From: Candidatus Zipacnadia bacterium
GTDB taxonomy: Bacteria > Armatimonadota > Zipacnadia > Zipacnadales > Zipacnadaceae
Assembly (NCBI GenBank): GCA_029821455.1
Contig: JALGTI010000185.1
Location: forward strand, 1 to 6,056
Length of the DNA: 6,056 nt
Direction: 5' to 3'
Shown here: piece after piece, positions 1 to 4,682 of the stretch
Numbering within the stretch: position 1 is the first letter of the stretch
How the letters are laid out: each line of letters begins with the position of its first letter
Program-made: the position numbers and the translations under genes
Notes under the pieces: model-generated
Database searches by the model: none
What the model saw: the letters and a program-made list of their open reading frames with translations, nothing else
What the model was told of the DNA's origin: nothing

Positions 1-627
1 CTGGTACTTGGCCAGGACCTGCTTGTGTTTCTCGAATAGCCTCACAACTTGCATCAGCAGGTCATCGAAGTCGAGCGCGTTATTGTCTTTGAGACGCCGC
101 TCGTAGGTGCGATAGATGCGGTGCACAATCTGGTCGAAAGGCCCCTTGCGCGTGCGGCGGAAGCTTTCCACACTGACGAGTTCGTTCTTGGCGTTGCTGA
201 TGGCATAGTGGACATCTACGGGCGAGTACTGCTTGCTGTCAATATCGTGGATGGAGAGGGCTTCTTTGATGAGGCTGCGCTGGTCGGCCTCGTCGTAGAT
301 GGTGAAGTTGGGGTCAATGCCGATGGCTGCGCCGTCGGCGCGTAGGATGCGAGCGCACATCGAGTGGAAGGTGCCGGCCCACAGGCGGCGGGCCTTCTCG
401 CCGATGAGCGCTTCGATGCGCTCTTTCATCTCCCCGGCGGCCTTGTTGGTGAAGGTGACGGCCAGGATATTTTCCGGCGAGATGCCGCAGTCCTGCACCA
501 TATAGGCGAGGCGGTAAGTCAGCGTGCGGGTCTTACCGCTGCCGGCGCCGGCAAAGATCAGCACCGGCCCCTCGATAATCTCGGCAGCGATTCGTTGCTG
601 TGGGTTGAGTTCGTCAAGTAGTGCCAA
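1..627 (-). CDS. pcrA: UvrD/PcrA-type ATP-dependent DNA helicase, N-terminal part (3' end outside window)
   Basis: The 209 visible residues are the start of a superfamily 1A 3'-5' DNA helicase, which unwinds DNA in nucleotide excision and mismatch repair and removes proteins from DNA. Visible motifs in order: a Q-motif region LNPQQR (residues 8-12 area), Walker A AGAGSGKT (26-33), motif Ia VTFTNKAA (57-64), GTFHS (85-89), and DFDDLL (186-191), which lies just before the Walker B motif in this family. Walker B and the 2A/2B domains fall beyond the edge; family members are about 720-750 residues. The start is taken as TTG at 627-625, giving MALLDELNPQQ, because an in-frame TGA lies three codons upstream (636-634) and PcrA/UvrD proteins begin with just this kind of sequence. 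It lies 64 bases downstream of pyrG; I see no clear promoter or terminator in that gap. PcrA and UvrD cannot be separated on this fragment; Rep is less likely. Confidence 0.93.
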   Translation of the reverse strand, partial: MALLDELNPQQRIAAEIIEGPVLIFAGAGSGKTRTLTYRLAYMVQDCGISPENILAVTFTNKAAGEMKERIEALIGEKARRLWAGTFHSMCARILRADGAAIGIDPNFTIYDEADQRSLIKEALSIHDIDSKQYSPVDVHYAISNAKNELVSVESFRRTRKGPFDQIVHRIYRTYERRLKDNNALDFDDLLMQVVRLFEKHKQVLAKYQ

Positions 628-633
628 TGGAAT

Positions 634-638
634 TCACC
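634..638 (-). promoter_or_regulatory. Weak ribosome binding site of the helicase gene
   Basis: On the minus strand GGTGA lies 6 bases before the TTG start at 627. It matches the 3' part of the extended Shine-Dalgarno consensus (AGGAGGTGA). Its TGA is also the in-frame stop that rules out a longer helicase N-terminus. The match is short, so this is tentative. Confidence 0.45.
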
Positions 639-691
639 AGGTCAGTTCCGCGTGGGATTACAGTGGCGCTTCCAGATTCGTGCACGGCGGT

Positions 692-2305
692 TCATGCCTT
701 GCGCTGAGTCTCCAGGGCGGCGTTGACCAGGCCGGCGAAGAGTGGGTGCGCGCGGTTGGGGCGCGATTTGAACTCAGGATGGAACTGGGAAGCAATGAAG
801 AACGGATGGTCGGGCAGCTCGATAATCTCCACCAGGTCGCCGGCCGGCGAGGTGCCCGAGAAGACCAGCCCGGCCTCCTCAAGCCGGTCACGGTAGGCGT
901 TGTTAACCTCATAGCGATGGCGGTGACGCTCGGAGACCTCGTCAGCATCATACAGCCGTGCTGCCAGGGAACCGGGCTTGAGCATGCAGGGGTAAGCGCC
1001 CAGCCGCATCGTGCCACCCAACGCCTCAACCCCCTCCAGTTCTTCGAGTTTTACGATGACAGGACAGGCAGTGGCGTCATCGAATTCCTTGGAGTTGGCG
1101 CGCTCGCAGCCGCAAAGGCTGCGGGCGAACTCAATCACCGCCGTCTGCAGGCCCAGACACAGGCCCAGGAACGGGATCCCCTGCTCGCGGGCATAGCCGA
1201 TGGCGGCTATCTTGCCCTCGATGCCCCTGTCGCCGAAGCCGCCCGGCACCAGGATCCCATCCACCTCCGACAGCAACTTCTCAGGGCCCTCAGCCTCGAT
1301 GGCTTCAGAGTCAACGTACACGATGTCCACTGCGGCGTCATTGGCGACGCCGCCATGGTAGAGCGCCTCAGTCACTGACAGGTAGCAGTCATGCAGGTCC
1401 ATATACTTGCCGACCATCGCGATTCTGAGGCGCCGGTTGGGGGCGTTAATACGCCGCACCATCTCGAGCCACTCGCCATTGCCTGACGGACGCCGTTCCA
1501 GGCCTAGCTTGTCGGTGATAAGCTCGGCGATACCCTGCTCCTCGATAAGGAGGGGTATCTGGTAGAGGGTGCCTTCGACGTCGTGAGCATCTATGACATT
1601 ACTGACCGGGACGTCGCAGAACAGTGAGATTTTTTGCTTGATGTCATCGGTGAGCGGATGAGGCGCGCGGCAGACCAAGATGTCAGGATGGATACCTACC
1701 CTGCGGAGTTCCTGGACACTATGCTGCGTGGGTTTGGTCTTCAGTTCGCCAATCGTTCCCAGGTACGGGATCAGGGTAAGGTGGACATAGCAGACATTGC
1801 TCTCGCCCTCATCGTGACGCATCTGGCGGATGGCCTCCAGAAACGGCTGGCCCTCGATGTCGCCGACGGTGCCGCCAATCTCGATCAGGCAGATGTCAGC
1901 CTGGTGGTAGTCGGCGCACTGCTTGATGCGGGATTTTATCTCGTCTGTTATATGAGGGATGATCTGGACGGTGGCGCCCAAATAGGCGTCGCCGTGGCGT
2001 TCGTTCTGGATGACCTCACCGTAGATCTGGCCAGTGGTGATGCTGGAGAGGCGACTGAGGTCCACGTCTACGAAGCGCTCATAGTGGCCCAGGTCCATGT
2101 CTGTCTCGGTCCCATCATCGGTGACGTAAACCTCGCCATGCTGTAGTGGGCTCATCAGACCGGCGTCCACGTTGACGTAAGGGTCGATCTTGATCAGGGC
2201 GAGCTTGTAGCCACGGTTTTTGAGCAGCCGGCCAATGGAGGCATTGATGATGCCCTTACCAATACCGGATACGACACCGCCGGTGACGAAGACAAACTTT
2301 GTCAT
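692..2305 (-). CDS. pyrG: CTP synthase (glutamine-hydrolysing)
   Basis: The enzyme converts UTP to CTP using ATP and glutamine (or ammonia), the last step of de novo pyrimidine nucleotide synthesis in the cytoplasm. The product is 537 residues, the normal length. The N-terminal synthetase domain (about 1-270) has the P-loop GGVVSGIGKG (9-18), a Mg-binding region with Asp71 and Glu142, and the UTP/CTP-site motif KTKPTQHSV (189-197). The C-terminal class I glutamine amidotransferase domain (about 291-537) has the nucleophile Cys383 in GLCLGLQ and the His509/Glu511 pair in FHPEF, so the triad is complete. The ATG at 2305 is chosen over an in-frame ATG at 2314 because AGGAG sits 9 bases before the former and directly against the latter. 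MTKFVFVTGG is also the usual family start. The upstream coiled-coil gene ends 12 bases before this start, which suggests coupled translation. Compared with the E. coli enzyme from memory, there are small oddities: Leu50 in place of Thr and an extra Ala107. Confidence 0.98.
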   Translation of the reverse strand: MTKFVFVTGGVVSGIGKGIINASIGRLLKNRGYKLALIKIDPYVNVDAGLMSPLQHGEVYVTDDGTETDMDLGHYERFVDVDLSRLSSITTGQIYGEVIQNERHGDAYLGATVQIIPHITDEIKSRIKQCADYHQADICLIEIGGTVGDIEGQPFLEAIRQMRHDEGESNVCYVHLTLIPYLGTIGELKTKPTQHSVQELRRVGIHPDILVCRAPHPLTDDIKQKISLFCDVPVSNVIDAHDVEGTLYQIPLLIEEQGIAELITDKLGLERRPSGNGEWLEMVRRINAPNRRLRIAMVGKYMDLHDCYLSVTEALYHGGVANDAAVDIVYVDSEAIEAEGPEKLLSEVDGILVPGGFGDRGIEGKIAAIGYAREQGIPFLGLCLGLQTAVIEFARSLCGCERANSKEFDDATACPVIVKLEELEGVEALGGTMRLGAYPCMLKPGSLAARLYDADEVSERHRHRYEVNNAYRDRLEEAGLVFSGTSPAGDLVEIIELPDHPFFIASQFHPEFKSRPNRAHPLFAGLVNAALETQRKA

Positions 2306-2314
2306 TAGCTGCAT

Positions 2315-2319
2315 CTCCT
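2315..2319 (-). promoter_or_regulatory. pyrG ribosome binding site overlapping the upstream stop codon
   Basis: AGGAG on the minus strand lies 9 bases upstream of the ATG at 2305. Its first two bases belong to the TAG stop (2320-2318) of the preceding gene, so ribosomes finishing that gene stop on the pyrG initiation region. The same motif has no spacer to the ATG at 2314, which argues against that longer start. Confidence 0.85.
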
Positions 2320-2845
2320 ATTGTTGTTGGTCAGCACCCTGTTCGCAGGGCGCAGCCAGCGTGTCCTGAGCGTCTTTTTGCTCTGTGGCTTCTGGTTCAA
2401 CGGGTGGCTCAGGAGCTTCCTGTACAGCCTGCTCGTCAGCCGCCTCGGCGGGCTGCTCCTGTCCTGGCGCGGCCTCGTCGGCCTCTTCAGTGAGCGGCTC
2501 GTCTTCGTCCAGTTCCACCTCTACCTGCAGGCCTCTGTCTGGCCTGCGGATCGCCTCAATCTGGGCCTGGAGGTCCTCGACCTGCTCGCCGAGTTGGTCA
2601 ATGCTTTCGCAGTTGGCCAGCACGTCTTTGTTACGCACCTTGCCAGCCTTGTGTAACGCATAGACCTGCTTGCCGATCTCCATCAGCAGGTCGCGCCGCT
2701 GGCGGACAAGACCGCGTATGTGACCTTCGAGCCGGTAGACAGCGGCCCGTCGGTCAATCCACTCCAGGGCTGTGCCGCTGGCCCGCACACTCCCTCTCAC
2801 GAGTCGCTCGGCACTATCTTGTGCTTTTTGGAAGAAATCTCCCAC
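2318..2845 (-). CDS. Uncharacterised coiled-coil protein with acidic Glu/Ala/Gln/Pro-rich tail
   Basis: I cannot assign a function. The 175-residue product has two parts. Residues 1-100 are mostly charged and helical, beginning MGDFFQKAQDSAERL, with a likely coiled coil around 35-100 (segments RLEGHIRGLVRQRRDLLMEI and DQLGEQVEDLQAQIEAI) and a central stretch IGKQVYALHKAGKV. Residues 105-175 are low-complexity and very acidic: I count 16 Glu and 7 Asp against one Lys, with many Ala, Gln and Pro, so this tail is probably disordered. There is no signal peptide or membrane segment. The helical part resembles the N-terminal half of small bacterial proteins that end in a zinc ribbon, but here only Cys79 and Cys167 are present and no ribbon is seen. 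GTG at 2845 is chosen because GGAGG lies 8 bases before it; an in-frame GTG at 2854 overlaps that GGAGG. The stop lies within the pyrG ribosome binding site. Confidence 0.85.
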   Translation of the reverse strand: MGDFFQKAQDSAERLVRGSVRASGTALEWIDRRAAVYRLEGHIRGLVRQRRDLLMEIGKQVYALHKAGKVRNKDVLANCESIDQLGEQVEDLQAQIEAIRRPDRGLQVEVELDEDEPLTEEADEAAPGQEQPAEAADEQAVQEAPEPPVEPEATEQKDAQDTLAAPCEQGADQQQ

Positions 2846-2853
2846 ACTACTCA

Positions 2854-2858
2854 CCTCC
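2854..2858 (-). promoter_or_regulatory. Ribosome binding site of the coiled-coil gene
   Basis: A strong GGAGG on the minus strand sits 8 bases before the GTG at 2845. The upstream in-frame GTG (2854-2852) starts within this motif and so cannot be served by it. This decides the start. Confidence 0.75.
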
Positions 2859-2864
2859 GGTTTT

Positions 2865-2880
2865 GGCGGCCCAGCCCGCC
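2865..2880. repeat. Short inverted repeat between the radical SAM gene and the coiled-coil gene
   Basis: The arms GGCGG (2865-2869) and CCGCC (2876-2880) enclose a 6-base loop. In the direction of transcription (minus strand) it is followed by AAAA rather than a T run, so it is not a canonical intrinsic terminator here. The stem is only 5 bp and could be a chance feature of GC-rich DNA. Confidence 0.4.
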
Positions 2881-2884
2881 GAAC

Positions 2885-2910
2885 GGCACAGGCGAGACGC
2901 CTGCGCTACC
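2885..2910 (-). repeat. Dispersed hairpin repeat, copy B
   Basis: Read on the minus strand, GGTAG is followed by the arms GCGCAGGCG and CGCCTGTGC around the loop TCT, forming a 9-bp stem with one G-U pair (2885-2905). The same plan, with the same GGTAG lead, CAGGC and GCCTGT cores and TC in the loop, occurs at 4652-4677. The arms differ at several positions in ways that keep pairing. The TAG of the lead is the stop codon of the radical SAM gene. There is no downstream T run, so it is not a typical intrinsic terminator. It looks like a member of a genome-wide palindromic repeat family. Confidence 0.65.
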
Positions 2911-3832
2911 GACAGGCCAGGGGCCGCTCATCCAATTGGTGCAGGCCGGTCTCTAAGACCACTTCGACCGCCTGCCTGTACTCTTCGATGCTCAGTGGCC
3001 GGTCAATCAACTCATCGCTGTGCGCCTTGTGGCAGGGCCGGTACTGGGCCATCACATTGAGATACGTGTCCGGACTGAGCTGGCACAGGAACCTGGCAAT
3101 CTGTTCCGTACCGGCCTGGTCGTTGGGGAGGACCAGGTGGCGCACGAGCAGGCCCCGGGTGGCGAGGCCGCGCTCATCAAACCGCAGGTCGCCGACCTGC
3201 CGGTGCATCTCGGTCAGCGCCTCTTGCATCCGCTCCGGGTAATCAGGCGCGCCGCACAGCCGCTGGGTCACCTCGCTGCTGGCGAACTTGGCATCCGGCA
3301 TATAGATGTCCACAATGCCATCCAGAAGCTGCAAGGCGGGCACGCTCTCATAGCCGCCACAGTTCCAGACTAGCGGCAGCCGCAGGCCGTCTTCGATAGC
3401 CGGCGGCAGTGCCTCCAGTATCTGCGGCAGGTAATGCGTCGGCGTGACAAAGTTGATGTTGTGGCAGCCCATCTGCTGAAGCCGCAGCATCATTTCTGCC
3501 AGCCGCCCGGCGCTGACCTCACGCCCGTGGCCCAGGTGGCTGATGTCATAGTTCTGGCAGAAGCTGCAGCGCAGGTTGCAATTGGTCAGGAAGATGGTCC
3601 CTGAGCCGCCGCTGCCGACCAGCGGCCGCTCCTCACCAAAGTGAGGGTTGTAACTAGAGACCATTGCCTGGCGGCCACCCTTGCAGAATCCGGTCTCGCC
3701 CGCGAGCCGATTGACCTCACAGTAGCGTGGGCACAGGCGGCAGGCCGCCAGCATCTGCAACGCCGCCTCAACACGGCGGCCCAGTTCGCCGCTCTCGAAC
3801 AGGTTCAAGTACGCCGGCCATCGGTCAGCCAC
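2906..3832 (-). CDS. Radical SAM protein of the PflX/COG1313 group
   Basis: This is a predicted cytoplasmic [4Fe-4S] radical S-adenosylmethionine enzyme related to pyruvate formate-lyase activases; the substrate of this group is, as far as I know, not established. With the start chosen here it has 308 residues. The radical SAM motif is Cys85-x3-Cys89-x2-Cys92 (NCNLRCSFCQNY), followed by HNINFVTPTHYLPQILEAL (residues 124-142) and WNCGGYESV, both characteristic of the group. An N-terminal cysteine set (Cys31, 34, 38, 50; ACRLCPRYCEVNR) may hold a second metal centre. GTG at 3832 is preferred over the in-frame ATG at 3871: GGAG lies 7 bases before the GTG, no ribosome site precedes the ATG, and homologues start near PAYLxLxESGEL. 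The start overlaps the end of surE by 8 bases. No glycyl radical enzyme is present in the window. The TAG stop and perhaps the last few codons come from an adjoining repeat. Confidence 0.9.
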   Translation of the reverse strand: MADRWPAYLNLFESGELGRRVEAALQMLAACRLCPRYCEVNRLAGETGFCKGGRQAMVSSYNPHFGEERPLVGSGGSGTIFLTNCNLRCSFCQNYDISHLGHGREVSAGRLAEMMLRLQQMGCHNINFVTPTHYLPQILEALPPAIEDGLRLPLVWNCGGYESVPALQLLDGIVDIYMPDAKFASSEVTQRLCGAPDYPERMQEALTEMHRQVGDLRFDERGLATRGLLVRHLVLPNDQAGTEQIARFLCQLSPDTYLNVMAQYRPCHKAHSDELIDRPLSIEEYRQAVEVVLETGLHQLDERPLACR

Positions 3833-4589
3833 TGAGTCTCTCCACCAGCGGTTCCAGTCTGCTGATGCCATCGTAATTGGTAAGGTTAAAATGCACTGGC
3901 GTTATGGAGATGCGACCAGCCGCCACAACGCCGATGTCAGTGCCCTCGCCGCCGTCGAGCTCCTGTGCCTCGCCGCTGAACCAGTAGTAGGGCTGGCCCC
4001 GGGGGTCCTCGCGCCTGGTAACCTCGTTGACATACGCACGCTTGCCCAGGCGCGTGACCTCGATGCCCTTTATCTCATCGGGCGGCAGGGAGGGCACATT
4101 GATGTTCAAGAAGCCACCATCGCATAAGTCAACATACTGCCAGTCCTCCACTAACTGGCGGGCGAATTGCGCTGCCGCCTCAAACTTCGGACAGTCGTAT
4201 TCGGTAACCGAGATGGCAAAGGCGGGCAACTCCTGCAACACCGCCTCCATTGCTGCCGAGACGGTGCCGGAGTAGAGTATCTCCTCGCCGAGGTTGGCGC
4301 CGGCGTTGATGCCGGAGATCACCAGGTCGGGAGGGGTGCCGGTCGCCAGAATGCCCAGTATCACACAATCGGCGGGCGTCCCATTAGTGTCATAGGGCTG
4401 GATGTCCAGGCCCTCAATCTGCGCTGGGTTCATGCGCAGCGGTTTATGCAAAGTTATGGCGTGGCCGGCTGCGCTTTGCTGGCGCTCCGGGGCGACGATC
4501 ACCAGCTCGGCAATGTCAAGCAGAGCCTCAGCCAGCGCCTTCAGCCCCGCTGACTGCACGCCGTCGTCGTTGGTAAGCAGTATTCGCAC
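3825..4589 (-). CDS. surE: 5'/3'-nucleotidase SurE
   Basis: SurE is a divalent-metal-dependent phosphatase that removes phosphate from nucleoside 5'- and 3'-monophosphates and can act on short polyphosphate; it is a cytoplasmic stationary-phase survival protein. The 254-residue product matches the usual length of about 250. It starts with MRILLTNDDG, carrying metal ligands Asp8 and Asp9. It continues with APERQQSAAGHAIT (ligand Ser39), NGTPADCV (69-76) and SGINAGANLGEEILYSGT (92-109, ligand Asn95), and ends with the family block EGTDIGVVAAGRISITP (215-231). All catalytic positions are intact. The start is GTG at 4589, with GAGGG 8 bases upstream. An in-frame ATG at 4661 would add 24 residues unlike any SurE and lies in a palindromic repeat, so it is rejected. 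serA ends 93 bases upstream; the radical SAM gene overlaps its 3' end. Confidence 0.97.
   Translation of the reverse strand: MRILLTNDDGVQSAGLKALAEALLDIAELVIVAPERQQSAAGHAITLHKPLRMNPAQIEGLDIQPYDTNGTPADCVILGILATGTPPDLVISGINAGANLGEEILYSGTVSAAMEAVLQELPAFAISVTEYDCPKFEAAAQFARQLVEDWQYVDLCDGGFLNINVPSLPPDEIKGIEVTRLGKRAYVNEVTRREDPRGQPYYWFSGEAQELDGGEGTDIGVVAAGRISITPVHFNLTNYDGISRLEPLVERLSG
3840..3843 (-). promoter_or_regulatory. Ribosome binding site of the radical SAM gene, inside surE
   Basis: GGAG on the minus strand, within the last codons of surE, is 7 bases before the GTG at 3832. The GTG and the surE TGA (3827-3825) lie in GTGGCTGA. This supports translational coupling and the short start. Confidence 0.7.
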
Positions 4590-4597
4590 TGGTGTAT

Positions 4598-4602
4598 CCC
4601 TC
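4598..4602 (-). promoter_or_regulatory. surE ribosome binding site
   Basis: GAGGG on the minus strand stands 8 bases before the GTG at 4589, which begins the conserved MRILLTNDDG. Together they fix the start inside the longer open frame. Confidence 0.75.
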
Positions 4603-4622
4603 AGTTCTGCAACACCCTGCCT

Positions 4623-4677
4623 GGTAGGTGGGGCCGCTCGTGCCACAAGGTGGACAGGCAAGGATGCCTGTCCTACC
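4623..4677 (-). repeat. Dispersed hairpin repeat, copy A, bounded by inverted hexamers
   Basis: On the + strand the arms GGACAGGCA (4652-4660) and TGCCTGTCC (4665-4673) are perfectly complementary around AGGA. Flanking GGT (4649-4651) and ACC (4675-4677) extend the stem to 12 bp with one bulged T. The outer hexamers GGTAGG (4623-4628) and CCTACC (4672-4677) are also inverted copies and mark a 55-base unit filling most of the serA-surE gap. The minus-strand order GGTAG, CAGGC, TC, GCCTGT is shared with the hairpin at 2885-2910. No T run follows on the minus strand, so a Rho-independent terminator is unlikely, though a processing or attenuation role for the RNA hairpin is possible. Confidence 0.7.
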
Positions 4678-4682
4678 CTGGT

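Noticed and set aside
628..691. Possible promoter or terminator between pyrG and the helicase gene
   Set aside because: I saw no convincing -35/-10 pair and no stem followed by a T run in these 64 bases. The helicase may be read from the upstream transcript.
524..1378. Long open frame (284 codons) on the + strand
   Set aside because: It lies antisense to the well-supported pyrG gene, has no recognisable protein features, and crosses the pyrG-helicase gap. It is a by-product of GC-rich codon use.
1634..2146. Open frame of 170 codons on the + strand
   Set aside because: Entirely antisense to the conserved synthetase domain of pyrG, with no family resemblance.
2772..3242. Open frame of 156 codons on the + strand crossing the radical SAM to coiled-coil gap
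   Set aside because: It mostly mirrors the radical SAM gene and runs through the palindromic repeat, producing the Arg-rich peptides typical of repeat translation.
4649..4677. Hairpin considered as an intrinsic terminator of serA
   Set aside because: The stem is strong, but no run of T follows on the minus strand (the next bases are TTGTGG), and a related hairpin recurs elsewhere. A repeat is the better explanation.
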